From: Thioalkalivibrio sp. ALJ24
GTDB lineage: Bacteria; Pseudomonadota; Gammaproteobacteria; Ectothiorhodospirales; Ectothiorhodospiraceae
Direction: 5' to 3'
Assembly (NCBI RefSeq): GCF_000377785.1
Contig: NZ_KB898724.1
Location: 310,001 to 374,000, forward strand
Length of the DNA stretch: 64,000 bases
Below are positions 35,139 through 44,697 of this stretch, piece after piece; within the stretch, counting starts at the first letter, position 1, and every line of letters starts with the position of its first letter. The position numbers and the translations under genes are program-made. Below the pieces are notes generated by a model. That model had not been told where the DNA came from. It saw only the letters and a list, made by a program, of their open reading frames with translations, and made no database searches.

Positions 35139-36140
35139 ATGAAGAGACTGCAATGGATGATGGCCGGATGCCTCTGGCTGGTCATGGCCGCTCCGCTCGG
35201 TGCGGACGTGAAGATCGACGTCGAGATTCCGGGGCCGGACGAGCGCCTGAGTGATGCCCGCACCAGTGATCTGGAACGGGTGGATCAGCTGCAGCCGGTG
35301 CGGGTGGCGGAGGACGTCTACGCCATCATCGGCTCCATCGAGGGGCGGACCTACGACAACCTCGGGCTGACCATGAATCTCGGCTTCGTGGTGACCGACG
35401 AGGGCGTCGTGTTGATCGATTCCGGCCCGTCGTACGCGTTTGGCGAGATGCTGGAGGAGGCGATCGGGGAAGTCACCGATCAGCCGGTGACCCATGTGAT
35501 CGGCATCGGGTCGCAGGATCACCGCTGGATGGCGGATGGCTATTTCCGCGAGCAGGGAGCCGAGCTGATCACCCTGGAACGCACGGCCGAGACCCGGAAG
35601 GACTTTGCCGACGACCACATCGAACGCATGTCGGGCATCCTCGAGGACCGTTTCGAGGGTACCGAGGCCGTGGTGACCGACGAGCCGCTGGAAGGTGACC
35701 GCCACGAGCTGAAGATCGGCGGCACCGAGTTCCATCTGGAGTTCTGGGCGGATGCCCATTTCCCCGGGGACGCGGTGGTGTATCTGCCGCAGACCGATGT
35801 CTTCTTCTCCGGAGACATGGTCTATCTCGACCGCATGCTGGGCATCCACCCGTGGAGTGACCCGGTGGCCTGGCTGACCGCGGTGGAAAAGCTGGAAGAG
35901 AAGGCACCGGCCGCCGTGGTGCCCGGCCACGGCGATGTGGCGGGCATGGATCTCGTGACCGCCGAAACCGGGGACTACCTGCGGTTCGTGGTAAGCGGCG
36001 TGGAACAGGCCCACGAGGACTGGGCCTCGCTGCAGGAGACCGTGGATGACCTGGCCGATGCACCCGAGTTCGAGCATCTCGAGCACTTCGGCGACTGGCA
36101 TCGGCCCAACATCAACCGGACCTATCTCTTCATGGAGTAG
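35139..36140 (+). CDS. Secreted metallo-beta-lactamase-fold protein with altered zinc site
   Basis: 333 residues with a signal peptide (about 1-22). The MBL fold is clear: LGFVVTDEGVVLIDSGPS, a HFPGDAVVYLP segment, FSGDMVYLDRML and VPGHGDV. The usual HxHxDH is replaced by GSQDHRW (124-130), so the two site-1 histidines are missing while the Asp and His of site 2 remain. This resembles SoxH-like or quinoprotein-associated MBL proteins found in sulfur oxidisers. A mononuclear metal site is possible. The substrate is unknown. A TlpA-like gene follows and may be co-transcribed. Confidence 0.82.
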   Translation: MKRLQWMMAGCLWLVMAAPLGADVKIDVEIPGPDERLSDARTSDLERVDQLQPVRVAEDVYAIIGSIEGRTYDNLGLTMNLGFVVTDEGVVLIDSGPSYAFGEMLEEAIGEVTDQPVTHVIGIGSQDHRWMADGYFREQGAELITLERTAETRKDFADDHIERMSGILEDRFEGTEAVVTDEPLEGDRHELKIGGTEFHLEFWADAHFPGDAVVYLPQTDVFFSGDMVYLDRMLGIHPWSDPVAWLTAVEKLEEKAPAAVVPGHGDVAGMDLVTAETGDYLRFVVSGVEQAHEDWASLQETVDDLADAPEFEHLEHFGDWHRPNINRTYLFME

Positions 36141-36275
36141 TTGTTCGGGAGCCGGCGTTGCGTGCGCTGCGGCCTTGCCGGATCATCGGCAGAACCCGGG
36201 AACAGGAAGCGCAGGAAGCCTGTCGGCTGGTGCGGCGTCTTCATTCCGGTTATTCCATCATTCGCGAGGTTCAAT

Positions 36276-37571
36276 GTGCGGTCGATTCCGTGGTCCCGGA
36301 CGGGGCGTGCGCTGCTGTGGCTGGTGGTTCTCCTGTTGCCGTCGGGCCTGCTGGCCGGCGATGCGGCGGGGGAATTCACCATCGAGCTGGAAGGCGGGGA
36401 CCACCTGGAGGTGGAGAGCCTCGGCAAGGCCGATGGCAAGGGCCCGCTGTTCATCTGGCTGATCCCGGCGGCCGAGGAGCTGGATGCCCCGCGCGACCTG
36501 CTGGGCGAACTGGCGGAGCAGGGCGCCACGGTGTGGGTGGTGGACCTGCTCGATTCGCTGTTGCTGGAACGCGCCAGTTCCACCGTGCGCGGGCTGGACG
36601 GCGGGCCCACCGCGGCGCTGCTGGAGGAGGCCGGGGCGCGGGGTTATGCCCCGGTGACGCTGGTGGCCTCCGACCGCATGAGCGTACCCGCGCTGCGCGG
36701 GCTGCGCGAATGGCAGGCGGCGACCGACGACCCGGAGGCCGTGGCCGGCGCGATCCTGCTGTTCCCCAATCTGTATCGCGGTACCCCAGCCGCCGGGGAT
36801 GACCCGGAGCTGTTCGGGATCGTGGATGCGACCAACATGCCGGTGGCGGTGTTCCAGCCCGCCGAGGGGGCCCATGCGGCCCGCCTGCCGGAGCTGATGC
36901 GGCAACTGCACGCGGCCGGCAGCCCGGCGCTGGCGCGGATCATCGCCGGCGAGCGTGACTACTACATGCGCCCCGACGAGGCCGGCAGTGACGCGGTCGA
37001 GCGAACCCCGCAGCAGCTGCTTTCGACGGCGCGCGTGCTGGCGGGCCTGCCGCGCCCGGCGCAGGTCGCCGAGCTGGACGAGGAGCGCGACCAGCCGCTG
37101 GGCAGCGAGCACGGGATGGTCGAGCGCGAGCCCGAGGAGCCGCCCGGCTACGAGCTGACCGCCGCGCGCGGCGGCACCCACCGGCTGGAGGATCGGGCCG
37201 GCCAGGTCACGCTGGTGAACTTCTGGGCCAGTTGGTGCCCGCCCTGCGTGTACGAGATCCCGTCGATGAACCGCCTCGAAGGCTCGTACGACGAGGACGA
37301 GTTCGCGATCGTGTCGATCAATTTCCGCGAGTCGCCGGAGCACATCCTGGAATTCATGGAAGAGGTCGAGGTCGATTTTCCTGTACTGATGGACGAGGAT
37401 GGGGCGGTCTCGCAGGAATGGGGCGTGTTCGCCTTCCCCAGCTCGTTCCTGCTGGACCGCGAGGGCCGGGTGCGCTATTCCGTGAACGAGGCCATCGAGT
37501 GGGACACCGACGAGGTGCGTGAAGTGATCGACGAACTGCGCGACGAACCCGCCCCCGACGACACGCCCTGA
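36276..37571 (+). CDS. TlpA-type thioredoxin protein with large N-terminal domain
   Basis: 431 residues from a GTG at 36276, preceded by GAGG; the frame is open upstream without a signal-like start. A signal peptide or anchor (ALLWLVVLLLPSGLLAGD, about 11-28) comes first. Residues 30-280 form an alpha/beta-hydrolase-like region with no recognised active site. The C-terminal TlpA/ResA domain has WASWCPPC with C321 and C324. It is probably a periplasmic thiol reductant. The transition between domains is rich in Glu/Pro. Neighbouring the MBL protein suggests an envelope redox or sulfur role. Confidence 0.8.
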   Translation: MRSIPWSRTGRALLWLVVLLLPSGLLAGDAAGEFTIELEGGDHLEVESLGKADGKGPLFIWLIPAAEELDAPRDLLGELAEQGATVWVVDLLDSLLLERASSTVRGLDGGPTAALLEEAGARGYAPVTLVASDRMSVPALRGLREWQAATDDPEAVAGAILLFPNLYRGTPAAGDDPELFGIVDATNMPVAVFQPAEGAHAARLPELMRQLHAAGSPALARIIAGERDYYMRPDEAGSDAVERTPQQLLSTARVLAGLPRPAQVAELDEERDQPLGSEHGMVEREPEEPPGYELTAARGGTHRLEDRAGQVTLVNFWASWCPPCVYEIPSMNRLEGSYDEDEFAIVSINFRESPEHILEFMEEVEVDFPVLMDEDGAVSQEWGVFAFPSSFLLDREGRVRYSVNEAIEWDTDEVREVIDELRDEPAPDDTP

Positions 37572-37593
37572 CCCGACAGCCCGAGGAGTCCCC

Positions 37594-40125
37594 TTGTTCG
37601 ATCTGCGCCGCCTGCTGCCCCCGCTGATTCTCGGCCTGTTCGTGCTGGCGGTTGCGGGCACCCTGTGGATGGGCGAGCGCAGCGACGACACCGCCGCCCC
37701 GCAGCCCGTGCCGGGCGACCCGGCGGAACGGAAGGGGGCGCTGGTCGACGAGGTGGTGTTCACGGTGGAATCCGACCCCGGGCGCATCACCGCGCTGATC
37801 GAGCGCGGTTCGCATCACCTGTTCGGTCAGGGGCTGGATTCGGCCTCGCTGTTCCGCCAGATCCAGGCCTCGCCGCGGGTGGGCCACCATTTCTCGCGCG
37901 GATCCGTGTCCGAACTGACCCTGAACCCCGCGGTCACCGATGACGGCGCGCTCAACCCCTTTTCCGACCGCCGGGTCCGCGAGGCGATGAACTGGCTGGT
38001 GGACCGCACGCACATCGCCGAGGAGCTCTACGGCGGGCTGGCGGCGCCGCGCTATCTGCCGCTGAACACCGCGTTCCCCGACTATGCCCGTCTGGCCGAT
38101 ACCGCGCGCGAACTGGAGATCCGCTATCGCCACGACACCGAACGTGCCGAGCGGGTGATCGGCGAACGCATGGAGGCCCTGGGCGCGGAGCGCCGTGACG
38201 GCCGCTGGTATTACGAGGGCGAGTCGGTGGTGATCAAGGTCCTGATCCGCACCGAGGACAACCGCGAGCGGGTGGGCGACTACGTGGCCAACCGGCTGGA
38301 GGATCTGGGGTTCGAGACCGAGCGGCTGTATCGCACGGCGGACGAGGCCACCCGGCTGTGGATCGCCAGCGATCCCGCCGAGGGCCGCTGGCACGTGTAC
38401 ACCGGGGGCTGGGTCTCCACCGTGATCAACCGCGACGTGGGCGGCGATTTCAACTATTACTACACCCCCCGGGGGCGCCCCGATCCGCTGTGGCAGGCCT
38501 ACGATCCCGATCCGGAGCTGGATGAACTGGCCGAGCGTCTGGAGCGCCGCGAGTACCGGTCCGTGGAGGAGCGCGAGGAGCTGATGGGGCGCGCGCTGGA
38601 GCTGGCCATGGAGGATTCTGTGCGGATCTGGCTGGTGGACCAGCAAAGTGTCTGGCCGCATGCCGAAAACGTCGAGGTGGCGGTGGATCTGGCCGGCGGG
38701 GTCACCGGGTCCGGCCTGTGGCCGTATACCCTGCGCTTTCGCGACGGCGTGGGCGGCCGGGTGGTCATCGGCACCCCCAGCATGCTCACCGAGCCCTGGA
38801 ACCCGGTGGCGGGGTCCAACTGGATCTTCGACCAGATGATCCTGCGCTCGCTGTCCGATCCGGCGGCGCTGGCGGATCCGTTCACCGGACTGTACCGGCC
38901 CCAGCGCATCGAGCGCGCGCGGGTCACGGTGGAGGAGGGCGCTCCGGTCGGGCGCACCCTGGACTGGGTGGAGCTGGAGCATGTGGAGCGCATCGAGGTG
39001 CCCGGGGATGCCTGGCTGGACTGGGATGCCGGCGAGGGCCGCATGGTCACCGTGGACGAGAAGGAGCCCGACGGGCTCACCGCGCGCTCGCGCACCGAGA
39101 TCGAGTTCGAGTCGGGCTATCTTGACCGCTACTGGCACGACGGCTCGCGGGTGTCGGTGGCCGACATGATCCTGCCCTGGATCCTGACCTTCGAGCGTGC
39201 GGACGAGGACAGCCCGCTGTTCGACCCCGGGCACGTACCCACGTTCTCGGTGTACCAGCGGCATTTCCGTGGCTGGCGCATCACCGACACCGATCCGCTG
39301 ACGGTCGAGGTCTACAGCGATCAGGTCTTCCCCGATGCCGAGAGCCTGGTGGCCAACCGCGTGCCTTCGGTGCAGCCATGGCATGTCCTCGGGCTGGGGA
39401 TCGAGGCCGAACGCCAGGGCGATCTGGCCTTCTCCACCGGACAGGCGGACCGCCGCGGCGTGGAGCAGACCCATCTGGTCTCCGGGCCGGCGCTGTCGAT
39501 CCTGCGCGACTACCTCGAGGGTGCGGCTGCCAGCGGCCGGGTACCTTATGCCCCGGTGCTGGGGGAATGGGTGGCGGACGAAGAGCCGGCGCAGCGCTAC
39601 GCCGCACTGCAGGAGTGGTACGCCGAGCGCGGGCATTTCTGGGTCGGCGACGGTCCGTTCTATCTGCATCGGGTGCGTCCGGTGGAAGGCAGCCTGGTGC
39701 TGCGGCGCTTCGAGGACTTCCCCGATCCGGCCGACAAGTGGCTGCGCTTCGCCGAGCCGCGCATCCCGGAACTGGTGCTGGAGGGGCCGCTGATCGCCGA
39801 ACTGGGCGAGTCCATGAATGTGGACCTGGACATCGGTTTCGCCGGCGAGGCCTATCCGCCGGAGGACATCGAGGAGGTGCGCTGGATGCTGTTCGACGGG
39901 GATGACGAGCTGGTGCGGCGCGGTGCGATCGAACCCGGGGACGACGGGCGCTGGCGCCTGGAGCTGGACGCGGAGACCCTGGAGGCCCTGGGGACCGGGG
40001 CCAACGGCCTGGAGATCGCGGTGACCGCGAGGCCGGTGGCGCTGCCGGCATTCGCCTCGCATGCCTTTGCCACGGTGCCGGGCGGGCGCGTGCCCGAGGT
40101 CCTGCCGGAGGACGCTGATGACTGA
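37594..40125 (+). CDS. Peptide-type ABC transporter substrate-binding protein, membrane-anchored
   Basis: 843 residues from a TTG with GAGGAG upstream. An N-terminal hydrophobic segment (about 8-27) lacks a lipobox or a clear cleavage site, so it looks like a membrane anchor. The body is a family 5 solute-binding protein (NPFSDRRVREAMNWLVDRTHIAEEL, GTPSMLTEPWNPVAGSNW, GDGPFYLHRV), longer than the usual 500-600 residues, with extra acidic C-terminal beta-rich sequence. It starts a five-gene importer cluster in which every junction overlaps. The ligand is unknown, peptides being the default. Confidence 0.85.
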   Translation: MFDLRRLLPPLILGLFVLAVAGTLWMGERSDDTAAPQPVPGDPAERKGALVDEVVFTVESDPGRITALIERGSHHLFGQGLDSASLFRQIQASPRVGHHFSRGSVSELTLNPAVTDDGALNPFSDRRVREAMNWLVDRTHIAEELYGGLAAPRYLPLNTAFPDYARLADTARELEIRYRHDTERAERVIGERMEALGAERRDGRWYYEGESVVIKVLIRTEDNRERVGDYVANRLEDLGFETERLYRTADEATRLWIASDPAEGRWHVYTGGWVSTVINRDVGGDFNYYYTPRGRPDPLWQAYDPDPELDELAERLERREYRSVEEREELMGRALELAMEDSVRIWLVDQQSVWPHAENVEVAVDLAGGVTGSGLWPYTLRFRDGVGGRVVIGTPSMLTEPWNPVAGSNWIFDQMILRSLSDPAALADPFTGLYRPQRIERARVTVEEGAPVGRTLDWVELEHVERIEVPGDAWLDWDAGEGRMVTVDEKEPDGLTARSRTEIEFESGYLDRYWHDGSRVSVADMILPWILTFERADEDSPLFDPGHVPTFSVYQRHFRGWRITDTDPLTVEVYSDQVFPDAESLVANRVPSVQPWHVLGLGIEAERQGDLAFSTGQADRRGVEQTHLVSGPALSILRDYLEGAAASGRVPYAPVLGEWVADEEPAQRYAALQEWYAERGHFWVGDGPFYLHRVRPVEGSLVLRRFEDFPDPADKWLRFAEPRIPELVLEGPLIAELGESMNVDLDIGFAGEAYPPEDIEEVRWMLFDGDDELVRRGAIEPGDDGRWRLELDAETLEALGTGANGLEIAVTARPVALPAFASHAFATVPGGRVPEVLPEDADD

Positions 40126-41227
40126 GTCGGCCACCGGCATGCGGCGCGGGCTGGGGCGGGATCTCCGGCGGCTGACCGTGTTCACCGGTAAGCGCCTGCT
40201 GGCCCTGCTGGTGACGGTGCTGATCGGGGTCTATCTGACCATCGTGATCGCCAACATGGGCGGGCAGGTGGATGACCTGCGCCTGGCCCAGATCGAGACC
40301 ACGGCGGCCGAGGCGGTGCGCGCCGATCCCGCCTTCCACGACCTGCCGTCGGAGGAGCGCAACGAGCTGATCGAGGAGCAGGTGGCGCTGGAGGTCGACC
40401 GCCTGCGCCTGGACGAGCCCTTCATCTGGCGCAGCTTCGACTATCTCTATCAGGCGATGATCCTCGATCTCGGACGGGCCGAGGAGATGCATTCCGATGC
40501 CGGCTCGCGCGAGGTCTACCAGATCATCGTGGAGCGGCTGCCGGCCACATTGCTGCTGTTCGGCACCGCCAACCTGCTGGTGTTCTTCGTCGCGGTGTTC
40601 GCTGCGCTGGGCCTGTCGCGGCGCTACGGCTCCGCGATGGACCAGAGCGTGATCGGGCTGGCGCCGAGTTCCGCCGCGCCGGGCTGGTTCTACGGCATCT
40701 TCCTGATCCTGCTGCTGGCGTTCATCTGGCCGCTGTTCCCCACCGGTGGCATGGTCGCGGTGCCGCCGCCGGAGGACGGCTGGGCCTATGCGGCCTCGGT
40801 GCTGCGGCACATGGCGCTGCCGGTGCTGGCGATGTTCATCTCGCAGATCTTCATCTCGATCTACTCCTGGCGCACCTTCTTCCTGATCCACTCCAGCGAG
40901 GACTACGTGGAGATGGCACGCGCCAAGGGGCTGCCGGATCGCCTGATCGAACAGCGCTACATCCTGCGGCCCACGCTGTCGCCCATCGTGACCAGCTTCC
41001 TTCTGATGCTGATCGGGCTGTGGAGCGGCGCGATCATCCTCGAGCAGGTGTTCAACTGGCCGGGTCTGGGTACGCTGCTGTTCGAGGCCATCGGCCATCG
41101 CGATACCCCCGTGATCATCGGATCGGTGGTGATCTTCGCCTATCTGCTCGCGATCACCGTGTTCGTGCTGGACTTCCTCTACGCCATCCTCGATCCGCGC
41201 GTGCGCATTGAAGGAGGCCGTTCATGA
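40118..41227 (+). CDS. ABC transporter permease (DppB type)
   Basis: 369 residues; ATG 40118 overlaps the end of the binding-protein gene by eight bases. The first membrane segment (about 25-45) is followed by a roughly 90-residue, highly charged helical segment before the five remaining membrane helices, longer than in E. coli DppB. The EAA coupling loop is present (EDYVEMARAKGLPDRL near 260) and contacts the ATPases. It pairs with the following DppC-type permease to form the channel. Confidence 0.92.
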   Translation: MTESATGMRRGLGRDLRRLTVFTGKRLLALLVTVLIGVYLTIVIANMGGQVDDLRLAQIETTAAEAVRADPAFHDLPSEERNELIEEQVALEVDRLRLDEPFIWRSFDYLYQAMILDLGRAEEMHSDAGSREVYQIIVERLPATLLLFGTANLLVFFVAVFAALGLSRRYGSAMDQSVIGLAPSSAAPGWFYGIFLILLLAFIWPLFPTGGMVAVPPPEDGWAYAASVLRHMALPVLAMFISQIFISIYSWRTFFLIHSSEDYVEMARAKGLPDRLIEQRYILRPTLSPIVTSFLLMLIGLWSGAIILEQVFNWPGLGTLLFEAIGHRDTPVIIGSVVIFAYLLAITVFVLDFLYAILDPRVRIEGGRS

Positions 41228-42552
41228 GTCCCTGGAGCGAGGGCCTGCGTCGGCTGCGGCGCTATCCGTCGGCGGTGGCGGGGATGCTGATCATCCTCGC
41301 CCTGCTGGGCACGGCGATCTACGCGGTCACGGCCATCCCCTACAGCGAGGCGCAGAAGCTGTGGCGCGGTGGCGAGGAATGGCAGGACCTGCCGGTGAAT
41401 GCATCACCGGCCTGGACCGACCGGCTGACCGGGGGCAACGCGCCGCCGACCCTCAGCGTGGGGGCGGATGCGGAACGGCGCAGCGTGGCCCCGTTCGACG
41501 GCGGCCGCATCGAGGAGCGGACCCTGCACTTCGAGTTTGACTACGACGACTTTCCCAGTGAGCTCAACCTGTTCCTGGATGCGGAGTTCGAGAGCCGCGC
41601 GCCGTTCGTGCGCATGACCTGGGAGCGCCCGGACGGCACGGAGGTGGCCCTGGGTTCGCGCCGTGTGGGGGCCCGCGAACGGGTGTCGATCTCGCAGGAC
41701 AGCGCGCTGGAGGCCCGTCTGGGGCAGGCGCCGCAGGTCGGGTTGTTCAGCGATGCCGACGCGGCGGAGCCCGAGGTGATGCCCGGGACCTACCGCCTGG
41801 TGCTGGAGACGGTGCATTTCGAGGAAGAAGGCCGGCTGGATCCGGAGCTGGTCGCCTACGGGCAGGTCCACGGGCTGTTCGGTACCGACCATCAGCGCCG
41901 CGATCTGTCCGTGGCCCTGCTGTGGGGGACGCCGGTGGCGCTGGCATTCGGCCTGATTGCCGCAGTGGGTACGACCATCACCACCCTGATCATCGCCGCG
42001 GCCGGGGTGTGGTACGGCGGCTGGGTGGATGCCGCGATCCAGCGGCTGACCGAGGTCAACATCATCCTCCCCCTGCTGCCGATCCTGGTGATGGTCGGAA
42101 CGCTCTATTCCACCAGTATCTGGCTGATGCTGGGCGTGGTCGTGGTCCTCGGGATCTTCTCCGCCGGGATCAAGATGTACCGCGCGATGCTGCTGCCGAT
42201 CCGCCAGGCCCCGTACATCGAGGCGGCGCGCGCCTACGGGGCCAGCAGCCCGCGGATCGTGCTGCGTTACATGGTGCCGCGCATCCTGCCGGTGCTGATC
42301 CCCACGTTCGTGACCCTGATCCCGACCTACGTGTTCCTCGAGGCTTCGCTGGCGGTGCTGGGCCTGGGCGATCCGGTGCTGCCGACCTGGGGCAAGGTGC
42401 TGCACGACGCCCAGGCGCAGTCGGCCCTGTACCACGGGTTCTACTACTGGGTGGTCAGCCCGGCGGCGCTGCTGATGCTGACCGGACTGGGCTTCGCCAT
42501 GCTCGGCTTCGCCCTGGATCGCGTGTTCAATCCCCGGCTGAGGAACCTGTGA
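41224..42552 (+). CDS. ABC transporter permease (DppC type) with large periplasmic insert
   Basis: 442 residues against about 300 for DppC; ATGA overlap with the previous gene. The N-terminal membrane helix (about 18-38) is followed by some 180 residues (40-220), acidic and beta-rich, before the standard GTDHQRRDLS entry to the transport domain. The EAA loop is normal (APYIEAARAYGASSPRI). The insert is on the periplasmic side by topology and may contact the anchored binding protein. Its stop overlaps the next ATG as TGATG. Confidence 0.9.
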   Translation: MSPWSEGLRRLRRYPSAVAGMLIILALLGTAIYAVTAIPYSEAQKLWRGGEEWQDLPVNASPAWTDRLTGGNAPPTLSVGADAERRSVAPFDGGRIEERTLHFEFDYDDFPSELNLFLDAEFESRAPFVRMTWERPDGTEVALGSRRVGARERVSISQDSALEARLGQAPQVGLFSDADAAEPEVMPGTYRLVLETVHFEEEGRLDPELVAYGQVHGLFGTDHQRRDLSVALLWGTPVALAFGLIAAVGTTITTLIIAAAGVWYGGWVDAAIQRLTEVNIILPLLPILVMVGTLYSTSIWLMLGVVVVLGIFSAGIKMYRAMLLPIRQAPYIEAARAYGASSPRIVLRYMVPRILPVLIPTFVTLIPTYVFLEASLAVLGLGDPVLPTWGKVLHDAQAQSALYHGFYYWVVSPAALLMLTGLGFAMLGFALDRVFNPRLRNL

Positions 42553-43541
42553 TGGCGGTGACGGCCAACCCCGACAGCCCGTTGCTGGAGATCGAGGACC
42601 TGCGCATGCAGTACCGCACCGAGCAGGGGCCGGTGAACGCGGTCGACGGGGTCAATCTGGAGATCCGCCGCAACGAGGCGCTGGTGGTGCTGGGCGAGTC
42701 CGGCTGCGGCAAGTCCTCGCTGGCGAAGGTGCTGCTGCGCACCCTGCCGCGCAATGCCGGGCGGCCGTCGGGGCAGGTGCGCCTGGACGGGCGCGACGTG
42801 CTGGCGCTGTCCGAGGACCGCTTCCGCCGCGAGGTGCGCTGGGTGCGCATCGCGCTGGTGATGCAGGCCGCGATGAACGCGCTGAATCCCGTGGTGCGGG
42901 TGGGTGAACAGGTGGCCGAGCCGCTGCGCATCCACCGCGGCTGGTCGCGGCGCGCGGCCATGGCCCGCGCCGCCGAGGCGTTCGAGGAGGTCGGCATCGC
43001 CGCCGATTTCCTGCAGCGCTACCCGCACGAGCTGTCCGGCGGCATGCGCCAGCGGGCGGTACTGGCGATGGCGCTGGTGACCGACCCCGACCTGGTGATC
43101 CTCGACGAGCCGACTTCGGCGCTGGACGTGCTGACCCAGGCTTCCATCATGAACGTACTCAAGGGCATCAAGCGCGATCGCGGCACCAGCTTCGTGCTGA
43201 TCACCCACGATGTCGCCACCTCCAGCGAGTTGGCCGACCGCGTGGCGCTGATGTATGCCGGGCAGGTGGTGGAGGAGGCCCCGGCGGAGGCATTCTTCAC
43301 CGCGCCGGCACACCCGTACTCGCAGATGCTGATGGCCTCGGTGCCGCGCCTGCGCCAGGAGGCAGCGCCGGTACCCATCCCCGGGCGCCCGCCCAGCCTG
43401 CAGGATCCGCCCGCCGGCTGCCGTTTCGCCGCGCGTTGCCCGCGCCGCTTCGAGCGCTGTGCCGACGACCCGGCGGTGTTCCACCCGGACGAGCGCCATC
43501 GCGTGCGCTGCTGGCTGCATGACGCGGGAGGGACCGGATGA
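42552..43541 (+). CDS. ABC transporter ATP-binding protein (DppD type)
   Basis: 329 residues. Walker A GESGCGKSS near residue 50, signature LSGGMRQRAV, Walker B LVILDEPTSALD, and the oligopeptide-family C-terminal region with its cysteine cluster (CRFAARCPRRFERC), which in relatives binds an Fe-S cluster. It energises the importer. It is joined to the permease by TGATG and to the second ATPase by ATGA, so subunit ratios are probably set by coupled translation. Confidence 0.95.
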   Translation: MAVTANPDSPLLEIEDLRMQYRTEQGPVNAVDGVNLEIRRNEALVVLGESGCGKSSLAKVLLRTLPRNAGRPSGQVRLDGRDVLALSEDRFRREVRWVRIALVMQAAMNALNPVVRVGEQVAEPLRIHRGWSRRAAMARAAEAFEEVGIAADFLQRYPHELSGGMRQRAVLAMALVTDPDLVILDEPTSALDVLTQASIMNVLKGIKRDRGTSFVLITHDVATSSELADRVALMYAGQVVEEAPAEAFFTAPAHPYSQMLMASVPRLRQEAAPVPIPGRPPSLQDPPAGCRFAARCPRRFERCADDPAVFHPDERHRVRCWLHDAGGTG

Positions 43542-44536
43542 ACACCCGTGCTCAACAGGAACCCCTGCTGGTCGCCGACGACCTGCAGACCCACTTCGAG
43601 CTGCGCCAGTGGGGCTTCATTCGTACCGGGACCGTGCGCGCAGTGGACGGGGTGCGCTTCACCCTGGATGCCGGCGAGGCGGTGGCCGTGGTGGGGGAAT
43701 CCGGCTGCGGCAAGTCCTCGCTGGCGCGTACCCTGCTGGGGCTGAACCGGCCGACCGGGGGCGACGTGCGCTTCGCCGGGCAGTCCCTGGCCGAGCTGCG
43801 GGGCGCGGCGATGAAGGACTACCGCGCCCGGGTGGGCTATGTGCAGCAGGATCCCTACGGGGCCCTGCCGCCGTTCATGGACATCCGCCGCGCGCTGGAG
43901 GAACCGCTGATCGTGCACGGGATCGGCCCGCGTGCGGAGCGCGAACGACGCATCGACGCCGCGCTGGAGGAGGTCGGGCTGACCCCGGCGGCCGAGATGC
44001 GCGGCAAGTTTCCGCACCAGCTCTCCGGGGGGCAGCAGCAGCGGGTGGTAATCGCCCGGGCCCTGCTGCTGCGGCCGAAGCTGATCATCGCCGACGAGCC
44101 GGTGTCGATGCTGGATGCCTCGGTGCGGGTGGAGATCCTCGACCTGCTGCACCGGGTCCAGCGCGAGCACGACATCGCACTGATCTACATCACCCACGAC
44201 CTGTCCACCGTGCGCCACTACGCCGGGCGGGTGATGGTGATGTACGCCGGCCGCATCGTGGAACAGGCCCCGGTGGACGACCTGCTGGCGGCCCCGCAGC
44301 ACCCGTACACCGAGGCGTTGCTGTCCGCGCTGGCCGACCCCGACCCCGCCAACGCGCGGCATATGCGCGAGATCCCGGCCGGCGAGGCCCCAAGCCTGGT
44401 CACCCCGCCGCCGGGCTGTCGCTTCCACCCCCGCTGCCCGCAGGCCATGGCCGGAGTCTGCGAGACCCGCGACCCGCCCGATTTCCACCCCGCGCCGGAA
44501 CACCGCGCCGCTTGCTGGCTGCGCGAGCCGGAGTAA
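43538..44536 (+). CDS. ABC transporter ATP-binding protein (DppF type)
   Basis: 332 residues. Walker A GESGCGKSS, signature LSGGQQQRVV, Walker B LIIADEPVSMLD, and the C-terminal CRFHPRCPQAMAGVC cysteine region. It forms the second half of the ATPase dimer with the DppD-type protein. It closes the cluster; a 7-base hairpin (AACGCCG/CGGCGTT at 44536-44556) follows the stop but has no T-run. Confidence 0.95.
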   Translation: MNTRAQQEPLLVADDLQTHFELRQWGFIRTGTVRAVDGVRFTLDAGEAVAVVGESGCGKSSLARTLLGLNRPTGGDVRFAGQSLAELRGAAMKDYRARVGYVQQDPYGALPPFMDIRRALEEPLIVHGIGPRAERERRIDAALEEVGLTPAAEMRGKFPHQLSGGQQQRVVIARALLLRPKLIIADEPVSMLDASVRVEILDLLHRVQREHDIALIYITHDLSTVRHYAGRVMVMYAGRIVEQAPVDDLLAAPQHPYTEALLSALADPDPANARHMREIPAGEAPSLVTPPPGCRFHPRCPQAMAGVCETRDPPDFHPAPEHRAACWLREPE

Positions 44537-44556
44537 ACGCCGGAGGAAACGGCGTT
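44536..44556 (+). terminator. Hairpin after the ABC transporter operon
   Basis: AACGCCG and CGGCGTT form a 7-base stem around a 7-base loop, beginning at the stop codon of the last ATPase gene. There is no T-run, so it may be an mRNA-stabilising hairpin rather than an intrinsic terminator. The rest of the gap to 44697 shows no real gene. Confidence 0.35.
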
Positions 44557-44697
44557 CTCCGCAAGGAGCTTCTGCCAGGCGGCCTGAACCGGATCCCTGA
44601 GCGGGGTACGGCCATGACGGGAGCCGACGGCGCCGCATCCTGAATTGGAGCAAGGGGGTCGAAGGGGGGCCGGCTTCCGCCCCCGGCAAGCAGCCCG

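Noticed and set aside
44614-44643. Nine-codon open frame after the ABC transporter operon
   Set aside because: Too short, without a ribosome-binding site or any conserved feature; probably chance.
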